64,000 bases of DNA, from positions 310,001 to 374,000 of the forward strand of contig NZ_JANUHB010000003.1 in the NCBI RefSeq assembly GCF_024756255.1. Direction: 5' to 3'. Position numbers and translations under genes: made by a program. Shown here piece by piece: positions 16,647-26,543 of the stretch. The notes under the pieces are model-generated. The model did not search any database. It was given only the letters and a program-made list of their open reading frames with translations, and was not told the origin of the DNA. The stretch is from Massilia agilis. GTDB lineage: Bacteria; Pseudomonadota; Gammaproteobacteria; Burkholderiales; Burkholderiaceae_D. How positions within the stretch are numbered: the stretch's first letter is position 1; each line of letters begins with the position of its first letter.

Positions 16647-18173
16647 ATGTTTGCCGTACTGGCGCGGCGCCTGGAAAGGCTCGGTCCGCGCCGTCGACTG
16701 CAGCTCGGGCTGGCCGGGGTGCTGGCCCTGATCGCCGTGCTGGCGTTTTTGTTCATCCGCACCGAAGCGGTCGACATCGCCGCGCAAAACCAGGTGGCGC
16801 TCAACCTGCGCGAGCTGGAAAAGCTCGACGCCGAGTGGGACGCCAGCATCGTGCGCGCCCACATCGGCCGCGCCGCCGACAACCGCCGCCTGACTGCGCC
16901 GCTGGCGCGCATGCACGAGCTGGCCGCGCGCCTGCGGGCCGCGCTGCCGATGACCCACAGCGAGGGCGCCGCCGCGGCCTTCCAGCGCCTGACCGTGGCG
17001 CTCGCCGCCAAGGAGCAGCTGGCCGCCGAGTTCGGGCGCCGCACGCCGCCGCTGCGCACCGCGCTCCTGTACCTGCCGCCGGCGGTGGCCAACCTCAAGA
17101 CCGACCTGGCCGGCATTGGCGGCGCGCTCGCGCCGGCGCGCATCGTGCTGCGCCTGGACGCCTCGCTCAACGACCTGCTGAGCCAAATCCTGCGCTACAA
17201 CCTCGCACCCACCGACAAGCTGGCCGCGCGCATTGCCGACACCCTGGGCGACATCGAGGCGCAGGAGATCGCGTTCTCGCCTGCGGTGGTCGACACGATC
17301 GACACCATCGCGCGCCAGAGCCGCGTGGTGCTGGTCAACCGGCCGCTGGCCAACGCGCTCGAAGCGAGCATCGCCGCAACCCGCACCGCCGAGGCGATGG
17401 ACCAGCTGGGCCGCGAATATGACCGCGCGTTCGACGCCGTGCTGCTCGAGCGCGAGCGCTACCGCGGCTGGCTGTTCGCCTATTCGGCCCTGCTGCTGGT
17501 GCTGCTGGCCTGGGCCGGCATGCGGCTGCGCCGCAGCTACCGCATCATCGGCGAAGTGAACCAGCGCCTGAAGGCCGCCAACGAGACGCTGGAGCAGCGC
17601 GTGGCCGAGCGCACCGCCGAGCTGCAGGCGCAATCGAAGCAGCTCGAACTGCTGGCCCAGCACGACAGCCTGACCGGCCTGGTCAACGTGCGCCAGCTCA
17701 CCCGCCTGCTCGACCACGCGCTGGTGCGCGCCAGCCGCCGCGGCACCATCGTGGTGGTGATGTTCATCGACCTGGACGGCTTCAAGGCGGTGAACGACAC
17801 CTACGGCCACGGCACCGGCGACGTGGTGCTGCAGGAAGTGGCGCAGCGCGTGCAGGCCAGGCTGCGCGCCGAGGATGCGCTGGCGCGCCTGGGCGGCGAC
17901 GAATTCGTGATCCTGCTCGAGGAGGTGAACTCGCCCGAAGGAGCGCTGCGCGTGGCCCAGGCCGCGCTCGACGCGATCCGCAGCGTCACCCGGGCCAATG
18001 GCCACCCGGTGCGGGTTTCGGCCAGCATCGGCATCGCCAGCGTGCGCGGGCGCGACGGCGTCGAGCGCGGCGCCGAGGCGCTGCTGGCCCAGGCCGACCA
18101 GGCCATGTACCAGGCCAAGCAGGCCGGCAAGGGCGTGTTCGTGATCAGCCCGCAGGCCGAGTGGGCGGCCTAA
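16647..18173 (+). CDS. Diguanylate cyclase with helical periplasmic sensor
   Basis: A 508-residue membrane c-di-GMP synthase. TM1 (about residues 17-37) is followed by an extracytoplasmic all-helical domain (about 40-270), reminiscent of the DAHL ligand-binding fold. TM2 (about 272-292) leads to a coiled coil (ANETLEQRVAERTAEL) and the GGDEF domain from about 335. The active site GGDEF is at 416-420, with an intact RxxD inhibitory site (RAED) five residues before it, so it should be active and product-inhibited. ATG 16647 is chosen because GGGAGG precedes it; a TTG 24 bases upstream lacks this. It stands alone after cca, and the ligand is unknown. Confidence 0.93.
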   Translation: MFAVLARRLERLGPRRRLQLGLAGVLALIAVLAFLFIRTEAVDIAAQNQVALNLRELEKLDAEWDASIVRAHIGRAADNRRLTAPLARMHELAARLRAALPMTHSEGAAAAFQRLTVALAAKEQLAAEFGRRTPPLRTALLYLPPAVANLKTDLAGIGGALAPARIVLRLDASLNDLLSQILRYNLAPTDKLAARIADTLGDIEAQEIAFSPAVVDTIDTIARQSRVVLVNRPLANALEASIAATRTAEAMDQLGREYDRAFDAVLLERERYRGWLFAYSALLLVLLAWAGMRLRRSYRIIGEVNQRLKAANETLEQRVAERTAELQAQSKQLELLAQHDSLTGLVNVRQLTRLLDHALVRASRRGTIVVVMFIDLDGFKAVNDTYGHGTGDVVLQEVAQRVQARLRAEDALARLGGDEFVILLEEVNSPEGALRVAQAALDAIRSVTRANGHPVRVSASIGIASVRGRDGVERGAEALLAQADQAMYQAKQAGKGVFVISPQAEWAA

Positions 18174-18343
18174 AGACCATTTCAGAACCCCAGTCATTGT
18201 TTCCATGCTCCATGCGTGATAACTTGCGCTTCGGAATACCGTGACGCAGTGATCCTGCGTGCGCTCGAGAACGGCATGGCGGGCGCAAATCCACTACAAT
18301 GCCCGCTTATTGATGCAGTGCACAAAACTGTGAGCAATTTGTT

Positions 18344-18988
18344 ATGGTTGACAATTCGCTAAGCCGCTGGCTGACCAACCTGCGCAGGCCGACCGTCTAC
18401 GTGAAGGAACTGCACGAGCGCGACCGCCGGCGCATGCTGCGGCATTTCCTGGCGCTCGACGATAGTGACCGCTTACTGCGCTTTGGCACCGTGCTCAAGA
18501 ACGAGCAGATCGAGTCGTACGTGGCGAAGATCGACTTCGAGCGCGACATCGTGTTCGGCGTGGTCAACCGGCGTTTCCAGCTGGTGGGCGTGGGCCACCT
18601 GGCCTTCCTGGGCAAGGAAGGCGAGCGCGAGAAGGCGACCAGCAAGGAGCGGGTGGCCGAATTCGGCGTGTCGGTGTCGAGCTCGGCGCGCGGGCAGGGC
18701 GTGGGGACCAAGCTGTTCGAGCGCGCCGCGATCCACTGCCGCAACAGCGACATCGACACCCTGTACATGCAGTGCCTGTCGTCGAACAAGACGATGATGC
18801 ACATCGCCAAAAAAGCCGGCATGCAGATCAAGCGCGAATACGGCGAGGCCGACGCCTACCTGCAGCTGCCGCCGCCCAGCCCGTCCAGCGTGCTGCAGGA
18901 GGCGTTCGAGGAGCAGTTTGCCTCGATCGACTACGCCGTCAAGGCCAACGCGCGCGCGGCGATGAAGTGGCTGGCGCCGAAGAAGTAA
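18344..18988 (+). CDS. GNAT-family N-acetyltransferase
   Basis: A 214-residue GNAT protein. The acetyl-CoA pyrophosphate-binding loop ARGQGVGTKLFERA (near residue 112) fits the R/QxxGxG/A motif. Strand FGVSVSSS precedes it, and YMQCLSSNKTMMHIAKKAG gives the conserved helix after strand 5. The C-terminal 40 residues (VLQEAFEEQFASIDYAVKANAR) extend past the domain as a helix. The substrate (amine, aminoglycoside or protein) cannot be inferred. It is separated from the diguanylate cyclase by 170 bp and followed by a REP pair, so it is probably monocistronic. Confidence 0.85.
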   Translation: MVDNSLSRWLTNLRRPTVYVKELHERDRRRMLRHFLALDDSDRLLRFGTVLKNEQIESYVAKIDFERDIVFGVVNRRFQLVGVGHLAFLGKEGEREKATSKERVAEFGVSVSSSARGQGVGTKLFERAAIHCRNSDIDTLYMQCLSSNKTMMHIAKKAGMQIKREYGEADAYLQLPPPSPSSVLQEAFEEQFASIDYAVKANARAAMKWLAPKK

Positions 18989-19017
18989 GCACCAGGCCAA
19001 CCGCTACACTCGAACAC

Positions 19018-19121
19018 CGTCGTCCCCGCGCAGGCGGGGACCCATGCTGAACCTGCGCGGAGTTAGCCTGTATTTCGACTACTCAAGCGGTCCATGGGTC
19101 CCCGCCTTCGCGGGGACGACG
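19018..19121. repeat. REP/BIME-like inverted repeat pair
   Basis: CGTCGTCCCCGCGCAGGCGG starting at 19018 and the inverted half ending at 19121 (ATGGGTCCCCGCCTTCGCGG core) enclose about 50 bp. It sits between the convergent GNAT and Lrp/AsnC genes, 20 bp before the regulator's stop. Confidence 0.85.
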
Positions 19122-19141
19122 GTTTTTGGGTTGGGGGCAGA

Positions 19142-19642
19142 TCACACGATCGGCAACGCCGTCGTCTCCTTGATCCGCTGCAGCGCAAAGCTCGACTTCA
19201 CATCCAGCACGGCCGGATGGCGCAGCAGCGTGGCCATCATGAAGCGCGAGAAGTGGTCCATGTCCTCCACATGCACGCGCAGCAGGAAATCCATCTCCCC
19301 CGTCATCGCATAGCACGCCACCACCTCGGGCCAGGTCGCCACCGACTGGGCAAAATCGGTGCGCGGCGAGGTCGCCGGCAGGCGCGACGTGGCCGCCCCT
19401 TCACTGTGCTTTTCCAGGCGCACGTTCACGTACGCCAGCAGGCCCAGCCCGATCTTGTCGGGGTCCAGCAGCGCCACGTACTGCCGGATCACCCCCGCTT
19501 CCTCCAGCCGCTTGATGCGGCGCAGGCACGGCGACGGTGACAGGCTCACCCGTTCGGCGATGTCCTGGTTCGACAGCCGCCCGTCGGTTTGCAAAATCTC
19601 AAGGATTTTTCGGTCCGTTTTGTCGAGCTCGATTTTTGACAT
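19142..19642 (-). CDS. Lrp/AsnC-family transcriptional regulator
   Basis: A 166-residue regulator with an N-terminal winged HTH (LDKTDRKILEILQTDGRLS, recognition helix in SPSPCLRRIKRLEEAG, residues 6-60). It also has a C-terminal RAM/AsnC ligand-binding domain (LLAYVNVRLEKH..., GEMDFLLRVHVEDMDHF). It is divergent from hppD across a 128-bp gap, the usual layout for a local regulator of aromatic amino acid catabolism; control of hppD by an aromatic amino acid is inferred. The RAM domain carries a short insertion (SEGAATSRLPATSPRT) that lengthens it by about ten residues over typical Lrp. Confidence 0.92.
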   Translation of the reverse strand: MSKIELDKTDRKILEILQTDGRLSNQDIAERVSLSPSPCLRRIKRLEEAGVIRQYVALLDPDKIGLGLLAYVNVRLEKHSEGAATSRLPATSPRTDFAQSVATWPEVVACYAMTGEMDFLLRVHVEDMDHFSRFMMATLLRHPAVLDVKSSFALQRIKETTALPIV

Positions 19643-19770
19643 GAATCCTCCGAAGGTTCTTCGTTCTCAGCATTTTATTGCCCATTTTGCGAAAGTGGGG
19701 GAATTATTTGAAATTTAATGCTGGTTCGTCACGTCTATACTGTCGCAATCAAACAATAATGGAGACAACC

Positions 19771-20880
<1,110 letters not shown>

Positions 20881-20898
20881 GCGCCGCAACATAAAAAC

Positions 20899-20978
20899 CG
20901 TCGTCCCCGCGAAGGCGGGGACCCATGCTGAGCGTCCTGTCACGCGGCCTATGGATCCCCGCCTTCGCGGGGACGACG
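20899..20978. repeat. REP/BIME-like inverted repeat pair
   Basis: CGTCGTCCCCGCGAAGGCGG from 20899 and an inverted half ending at 20978 with a short 25-bp centre. It lies in the gap between hppD and the indolepyruvate oxidoreductase gene and could act as an mRNA 3' structure for hppD. Confidence 0.85.
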
Positions 20979-21030
20979 TTTTGAAGCCGCGGGCTCAAGA
21001 CACCGCGCTAAGGACAACGGAGACACCCCA

Positions 21031-24000
21031 ATGAACGCACCGCAGGAACGCGCGGCCCTCGCGCCCGCGCACGAGATCACGCTCGACGACAAATGGACGC
21101 TGGAGCGCGGCAAGGCCTTCATGACCGGCACCCAGGCGCTGCTGCGCCTGCCGATGCTGCAGCGTGAGCGCGACGAGAAGGCTGGCCTGAACACCGCAGG
21201 CTACATCACCGGCTACCGCGGCTCACCGGTCACGCAGATCGACCAGACTGCGATGAAGACCAAAAAGCACCTCGAGGCGCACCACGTCCACTTCCATCCC
21301 GGGATGAACGAGGACCTGGCCGCCACCGCGGTGTGGGGCTCCCAGCAGTCGAACCTGTTCGAAGGCGCGAAGTACGACGGCGTGTTCGCCATGTGGTACG
21401 GCAAAGGCCCGGGCGTGGACCGCTGCGGCGACGTCTTCAAGCACGGGAACAACGCCGGCAGCGCCCAACACGGCGGCGTGCTGGTGCTGGCCGGCGACGA
21501 CCACGCGGCCAAGTCGTCCTCGACCGCGCACCAGTCCGACCACATCCTGCACCATTGCGGCATTCCGGTGCTGTACCCGGCCACCATCCAGGAGTACATC
21601 GACTACGGCCTGCACGCCTGGGCGATGAGCCGCTACACGGGCCTGTGGGTGTCGATGAAGTGCGTGACCGACACCATCGAATCCGGCGCCGTGGTGGACC
21701 TGGACCCGGACCGCGTGCAGATCGTGACGCCGCTTGACTTCGAGATGCCGCCGGGCGGCCTGAACCTGCGCTGGCCGGACGCGGTGCTCGACCAGGAAGT
21801 GCGGATGACCAACCACAAGTGGTACGCCGCGCTTGCCTACGCCCGCGCCAATAAGCTGAACCGCATCATCTGGGACAGCCCGCGGCCGAAGATCGGCATC
21901 ATCACCGCCGGCAAATCCTACGTCGACACGCGCCAGGCGCTGGCCGACCTGGGCATCGACGAGCAGGCCGCCGCCGACATCGGCCTGCGCCTGTACAAGA
22001 TCGGCATGACCTGGCCGCTCGAAGCGGAAGGCGTGCACGAGTTCGCGCGCGGACTGGACGAGATCATCGTGGTGGAAGAAAAACGCCAGGTGCTCGAGTA
22101 CGCGCTCAAGGAAGAGCTGTACAACCTGCCGGACGGCGAGCGCCCGCGCGTGGTCGGCAAGTTCGACGACACCGGCGAGTGGAGCAACAAGAACCGCATG
22201 GGCCACGGCGACTGGCTGCTGCCCGCGACCTACGAGCTGAACCCGGCGCAGATCGCGCGCGCCATCGCCTCGCGCATTTCGCACTACTGCGCCGGGCATC
22301 CGGTAGAGCAGCGCGTCAAGGAGCGCATCGCCTTCCTCGAAGCCAAAGAGCTGGTCCTGAAGAGCATTCCGACCAAGGCCAACCCCGAGACCGACCGCAT
22401 CCCGTACTTCTGCTCCGGCTGCCCGCACAACAGCTCGACCAAGGTGCCGGAAGGCTCGCGCGCGACCGCCGGCATCGGCTGCCATTACATGGTGCTGTGG
22501 ATGGACCGCGAGACCTCGACCTTCACTCACATGGGCGGCGAGGGCGTGCCCTGGATCGGCCAGGCGCCGTTCACCAGCGAAGGGCATATCTTCTCCAACC
22601 TGGGCGACGGCACCTACTTCCACTCCGGCAGCCTGGCGATCCGCGCCGCGGTGGCGGCCAAGGTCAACATGACCTACAAGATCCTGTACAACGACGCGGT
22701 GGCGATGACCGGCGGGCAGAACGTGGACGGCCCGCTCGACCCGGGCAAGATCTCGCGCCAGCTCGCCGCCGAAGGCGTGACCCCGATCGTGGTGGTGACC
22801 GACGAGCCTGAAAAATACCCGGACGATTATCCGTGGGCCGCCGGCGTGACAGTGCGCCACCGCTCCGAGCTGATGGAGGTGCAGCGCGAGCTGCGCCAGG
22901 TGAAGGGCGTGTCGGCCATGATCTACGACCAGACCTGCGCCTCCGAAAAGCGCCGCCGCCGCAAGAAGGGCGCCTACCCGGACCCGGCCAAGCGCGCCGT
23001 GATCAACGAAGCCGTGTGCGAAGGCTGCGGCGACTGCTCGAAGCAGTCCAACTGCCTGTCGGTCGAGCCGCTCGAGACGGAACTGGGCCGCAAGCGCCAG
23101 ATCAACCAGTCCTCGTGCAACAAGGACTTCTCGTGCGTGACCGGCTTCTGCCCGAGCTTCGTGACCGTTGAAGGCGGCGGCCTGAAGAAGCCGAAGAAGG
23201 CCGCGCAAGGCGAAGCGTCGATGCCGCTGCTGCCGATGCCGCAGGTGCCAGCGACCACCACCCCGTTTGGCATCCTGGTCACCGGCATCGGCGGCACCGG
23301 CGTGGTCACCGTCGGCCAGATCCTGGCGATGGCCGCGCACGTCGAAGGCAAGGGCGCGCTGGTGCTGGACATGAGCGGCCTGGCCCAGAAGGGCGGCCCG
23401 GTGATGTCGCACGTGAAGCTGGCCGACCGCCAGGAAGACCTGTACTCGACCCGCGTTGGCACCGGCAGCGCCGACCTGGTGATCGGCTGTGACCAGATCG
23501 TGACCGCGAGCCGCGACGCGCTCTCGCGCATGGGCGAGGGCCGCACCTGGGCCGTGGTCAACGGCACCGGCGCCACCACGGCCGCCTTCATCAAGGATCC
23601 GAACTGGCAGTTCCCGGCCGAGGGGTCGCGCGGCGCCATCGTGCAGGCCGTTGGGAGCGGCAACGTCGATTTCGTCGATGCCGGCCACATGGCCACCACG
23701 CTGCTGGGCGATTCGATCGCCACCAACATGTTCATGCTCGGCTACGCCTTCCAGAAGGGCCATGTGCCGCTCACCGAGGCGTCGCTGATGAAGGCGATCG
23801 AGCTGAACGGCGTGTCGGTCGCATTCAACAAGGCCGCCTTCAACTGGGGCCGCACCGCCGCGCATGACCTGTCGATGGTGGCCAAACTGGTCACGCCGGC
23901 CAAGGTCATCGAGTTCAAGCGCGCGCAGGGCCTGGACGAAATCGTCGAACGCCGCGTCGCGCTGCTGACGGCTTACCAGAACGCCGATTACGCAAAACAG

Positions 24001-24582
24001 TATAAATCGTTTGTCGAGAAGGTCCGCGCCGAGGAAGGCAAGCTGGGCAGCGGCACTCGCCTGGCCGAGGCGGTGGCCAAGTACCTGTACAAGCTGATGG
24101 CGTACAAGGACGAGTACGAGGTGGCGCGCCTGTACACCGACCCGGCGTTCAAGGAAAAGATCGGCGCCATGTTCGAAGGCGACGTCAAGCTCAAGTTCCA
24201 CCTGGCGCCGCCGCTGTTCGCCAAGCGGGACAAGGAAGGGCACCTGGTCAAGCAGGAGTTCGGTCCGTGGATGATGAAGGCGTTCGCGCTGCTGGCCCGG
24301 CTCAAGGGCCTGCGCGGCACGCCGCTCGACATCTTCGGCTACACCGGCGAACGCAAGACCGAGCGCGCGCTCATCCAGCAATACCGCGAAACGGTCGAGG
24401 CGCTGCTGGGCAGGCTCAATGCCGAGAACCTTGGGCAGGCGGTGGCGATCGCCAGCATCCCGGAAGAGATCCGCGGCTTTGGCCACGTCAAGGAGCGCAA
24501 CCTGAAGGCGGCCAAGGCGAAGGAAGCCCAGCTGGTGGCGGCCTTCCACGCCGCGCCCGGCGCAGCCCCGCAGGCGGCCTGA
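21031..24582 (+). CDS. Fused indolepyruvate:ferredoxin oxidoreductase
   Basis: A 1183-residue single-chain form of the 2-oxoacid:ferredoxin oxidoreductase family (IorA and IorB joined). It oxidatively decarboxylates arylpyruvates to aryl-acetyl-CoA with thiamine diphosphate and Fe-S clusters. The N-terminal pyrimidine-binding half is about 25-400 (TAGYITGYRGSPV). The ThDP-binding block is about 480-640 (GIGCHYM, NLGDGTYFHSG, YNDAVAMTGGQ). Cysteine-rich Fe-S segments are CSGCPHN near 455 and CEGCGDCSKQSNC near 670. The gamma-type domain starts at TGIGGTGVVTVGQ near 752. Following hppD it points to breakdown of phenylalanine, tyrosine or tryptophan via their transamination products. Confidence 0.9.
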   Translation: MNAPQERAALAPAHEITLDDKWTLERGKAFMTGTQALLRLPMLQRERDEKAGLNTAGYITGYRGSPVTQIDQTAMKTKKHLEAHHVHFHPGMNEDLAATAVWGSQQSNLFEGAKYDGVFAMWYGKGPGVDRCGDVFKHGNNAGSAQHGGVLVLAGDDHAAKSSSTAHQSDHILHHCGIPVLYPATIQEYIDYGLHAWAMSRYTGLWVSMKCVTDTIESGAVVDLDPDRVQIVTPLDFEMPPGGLNLRWPDAVLDQEVRMTNHKWYAALAYARANKLNRIIWDSPRPKIGIITAGKSYVDTRQALADLGIDEQAAADIGLRLYKIGMTWPLEAEGVHEFARGLDEIIVVEEKRQVLEYALKEELYNLPDGERPRVVGKFDDTGEWSNKNRMGHGDWLLPATYELNPAQIARAIASRISHYCAGHPVEQRVKERIAFLEAKELVLKSIPTKANPETDRIPYFCSGCPHNSSTKVPEGSRATAGIGCHYMVLWMDRETSTFTHMGGEGVPWIGQAPFTSEGHIFSNLGDGTYFHSGSLAIRAAVAAKVNMTYKILYNDAVAMTGGQNVDGPLDPGKISRQLAAEGVTPIVVVTDEPEKYPDDYPWAAGVTVRHRSELMEVQRELRQVKGVSAMIYDQTCASEKRRRRKKGAYPDPAKRAVINEAVCEGCGDCSKQSNCLSVEPLETELGRKRQINQSSCNKDFSCVTGFCPSFVTVEGGGLKKPKKAAQGEASMPLLPMPQVPATTTPFGILVTGIGGTGVVTVGQILAMAAHVEGKGALVLDMSGLAQKGGPVMSHVKLADRQEDLYSTRVGTGSADLVIGCDQIVTASRDALSRMGEGRTWAVVNGTGATTAAFIKDPNWQFPAEGSRGAIVQAVGSGNVDFVDAGHMATTLLGDSIATNMFMLGYAFQKGHVPLTEASLMKAIELNGVSVAFNKAAFNWGRTAAHDLSMVAKLVTPAKVIEFKRAQGLDEIVERRVALLTAYQNADYAKQYKSFVEKVRAEEGKLGSGTRLAEAVAKYLYKLMAYKDEYEVARLYTDPAFKEKIGAMFEGDVKLKFHLAPPLFAKRDKEGHLVKQEFGPWMMKAFALLARLKGLRGTPLDIFGYTGERKTERALIQQYRETVEALLGRLNAENLGQAVAIASIPEEIRGFGHVKERNLKAAKAKEAQLVAAFHAAPGAAPQAA

Positions 24583-24600
24583 AGCGGGAGCGGCGCGTCT

Positions 24601-24631
24601 CGTAGGGTGGGCAGGTTTTCCTGCCCACGCG
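24601..24631. repeat. Second dispersed palindrome, GTAGGGTGGGC type
   Basis: CGTAGGGTGGGCAGG, TTTT and CCTGCCCACGCG form a hairpin 18 bp after the oxidoreductase stop. A relative lies at 52286-52312. The GTAGGGTGGGC...GCCCACGCG pattern is a common intergenic repeat of betaproteobacteria and is distinct from the REP family above. It may mark the 3' end of the transcript. Confidence 0.7.
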
Positions 24632-24784
24632 GTGATACGCGCCGTGTGCCCGGACTTAACGCTTATCGCGGCCAGATGCCATCCGTTTGCGAAATCTCAT
24701 CCATCGTGGATGAAATGTCCCCGATTTCCAACGGTTACAGATCGTTGCAACTACCGGCAGGCGGCCCCGACTATAATCGGAAGC

Positions 24785-26371
24785 ATGAAACTGGACTTCC
24801 TGCGCCCTGGTCGTTCGACCCTCGCCACTCGCCTGATCCCTTCCGTACTCGCCGCGGCGTTGCTGCTGGCTGGCTGCGGCGGCGGAGGCGGTTCCCCCAA
24901 CATTGGCGGTCCCACCGGTTCCGGCGGTGACGGCGGTACCACCACCCAGCCGCCGCCACCGACGGGGAACGACACGCCGGACCCGATCCCCGACATCAAC
25001 ACGGTCTTCTCGACCTACTGGAACTCGTGCGCAGTACCGCGCACCGGGCTGGACGCGAGCGGCAAGCCGTACCCGGACCGCCAGGGCACGCTGCTGGACG
25101 AGCTCAAGTTCCTGCGCGGCTGGGCCGACGCCTTCTACCTCTGGTACAAGGAAATCCCGACCAACATCCACATGGCGGATTACACCAATGCGCTGGACTA
25201 CTTCGCGGTGCTCAAGACGCCCGAGCTGACCGCGTCGGGCAAGCCAAAGGACAAGTACCACTTCACCTACCCGACCGCCGAGTGGGAGTCGCTGAACAAC
25301 GGCATCGACCTTGGCTACGGCATTACCTGGTCGCGCGGGAGCGCCACGGCGCCGCGCACCTGGATCGCTACCGTCGTCGAGCCGGGCTCGCCGGCCGCCG
25401 CCGCCGGCATCCAGCGCGGCGACCTCTTGATCACGCTGGACGGCGTCGACTTCGTCAACGCGACCGACAAGGCATTGGTAGACAAGATCAACGCCGGGCT
25501 CAATCCCGAGGTCGAGGGCTCGGTCCATACGTTCACCCTGCGCCGCAACGGGACCAATTACGACGTGTCGATGAAGGCAGCGCAGGTGAACGTGGCGCCG
25601 GTGAAGACCGTCAAGGTCATCGATACCGCGGCGGGCAAGGTCGGCTATATCGACTTCCAGAGCCATAACAACGTCTCGGAAAAGCAGCTGATCGATGCCA
25701 TCAGCCAGCTCAAGACCGCCGGCGTGAGCGACCTGGTGCTGGACATGCGCTACAACGGCGGCGGCCTGCTGTACGTGGCCAGCGAACTGGCGTACATGAT
25801 CGCCGGCCCCGGCCCCACCAGCGGCAAGGTGTTCGAGCAGCCGGTCTACAACGACAAGACCGCGCCGCAGCCGGCGATCGGGTTCCGCACCACCGCCTAC
25901 GGCTTTTCCGCGCCGATCCCCGCCAAGGCGGGCAGCGCGCTGCCCTACCTGGGCCTGAAGCGCGTGACGGTGCTGACGACGGCCGGCACCTGCTCGGCGA
26001 GTGAATCGGTGATCAACAGCCTGCGCGGCGTGGATGTCGAAGTGAACATTATCGGCGGCCAGACCTGCGGCAAGCCGTACGCCTTCACGCCGACGCCGAA
26101 CTGCGGCACCACCTACTTCTCGATCGAGTTCAAGGGCGCGAACCAGAAAGGCTACGGTGACTATACCGACGGCATGGCGCCTACCTGCAGCGTGGGCGAC
26201 GACATGACCCATGCGCTTGGCGACCCGGCCGAAGGGCTGCTCGCGGCCGCGCTGTCGTACAACGCCACCGGGACCTGCCCGGCCTCGTCCTCGTCGCGCG
26301 CTATGCAGCAACCGCTGCAACTGGTGCGGCCGCAGGCGGCCGAGGTGGCGGTCATGCCCGACCGGCATTAA
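24785..26371 (+). CDS. S41-family (C-terminal processing) peptidase, lipoprotein
   Basis: A 528-residue envelope serine protease. The signal peptide ends in the lipobox LLLAGC, so the protein is lipid-anchored through C33 or nearby. A Gly/Pro-rich linker (about 35-65) follows. A PDZ domain (about 180-270, with VVEPGSPAAAAGIQRGDLL) precedes the S41 catalytic domain (about 285-490, DLVLDMRYNGGG). The catalytic Ser is S404 in GTCSASESV. The Lys of the usual Ser-Lys dyad is not obvious in the expected spacing. The start at 24785 is set by the lipoprotein signal. It is probably a periplasmic protein-processing or quality-control protease; its substrate is unknown. It is followed by a single REP half and the M14 peptidase on the same strand. 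Confidence 0.9.
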   Translation: MKLDFLRPGRSTLATRLIPSVLAAALLLAGCGGGGGSPNIGGPTGSGGDGGTTTQPPPPTGNDTPDPIPDINTVFSTYWNSCAVPRTGLDASGKPYPDRQGTLLDELKFLRGWADAFYLWYKEIPTNIHMADYTNALDYFAVLKTPELTASGKPKDKYHFTYPTAEWESLNNGIDLGYGITWSRGSATAPRTWIATVVEPGSPAAAAGIQRGDLLITLDGVDFVNATDKALVDKINAGLNPEVEGSVHTFTLRRNGTNYDVSMKAAQVNVAPVKTVKVIDTAAGKVGYIDFQSHNNVSEKQLIDAISQLKTAGVSDLVLDMRYNGGGLLYVASELAYMIAGPGPTSGKVFEQPVYNDKTAPQPAIGFRTTAYGFSAPIPAKAGSALPYLGLKRVTVLTTAGTCSASESVINSLRGVDVEVNIIGGQTCGKPYAFTPTPNCGTTYFSIEFKGANQKGYGDYTDGMAPTCSVGDDMTHALGDPAEGLLAAALSYNATGTCPASSSSRAMQQPLQLVRPQAAEVAVMPDRH

Positions 26372-26382
26372 GCCGCCTGCTT

Positions 26383-26408
26383 GTTGTCCCGGCGAAAGCC
26401 GGGACCCA
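26383..26408. repeat. Single REP-like half-unit
   Basis: GTTGTCCCGGCGAAAGCCGG followed by GACCCA forms one hairpin of the dispersed REP family, 12 bp behind the S41 peptidase stop. No inverted partner is present nearby. Confidence 0.7.
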
Positions 26409-26543
26409 CAGGCAGTCTCCGGAGTCAGCAGACTGCGCCTCACGACATGGGGCCCGGCTCGCGCCGCGCCGACAACAGGGCTGGCCGCACCTTCAACCCG
26501 TCTATAATCATCGGCTTTGCAACCTACCTGCCGGAGCTTGCCG

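Noticed and set aside
21223..24549. 1108-codon open frame on the minus strand opposite the indolepyruvate oxidoreductase
   Set aside because: Lies entirely inside a well-supported gene with ThDP and Fe-S motifs; the His/Arg/Val/Gly-rich product has no domain. It arises from strong G/C third-position bias.
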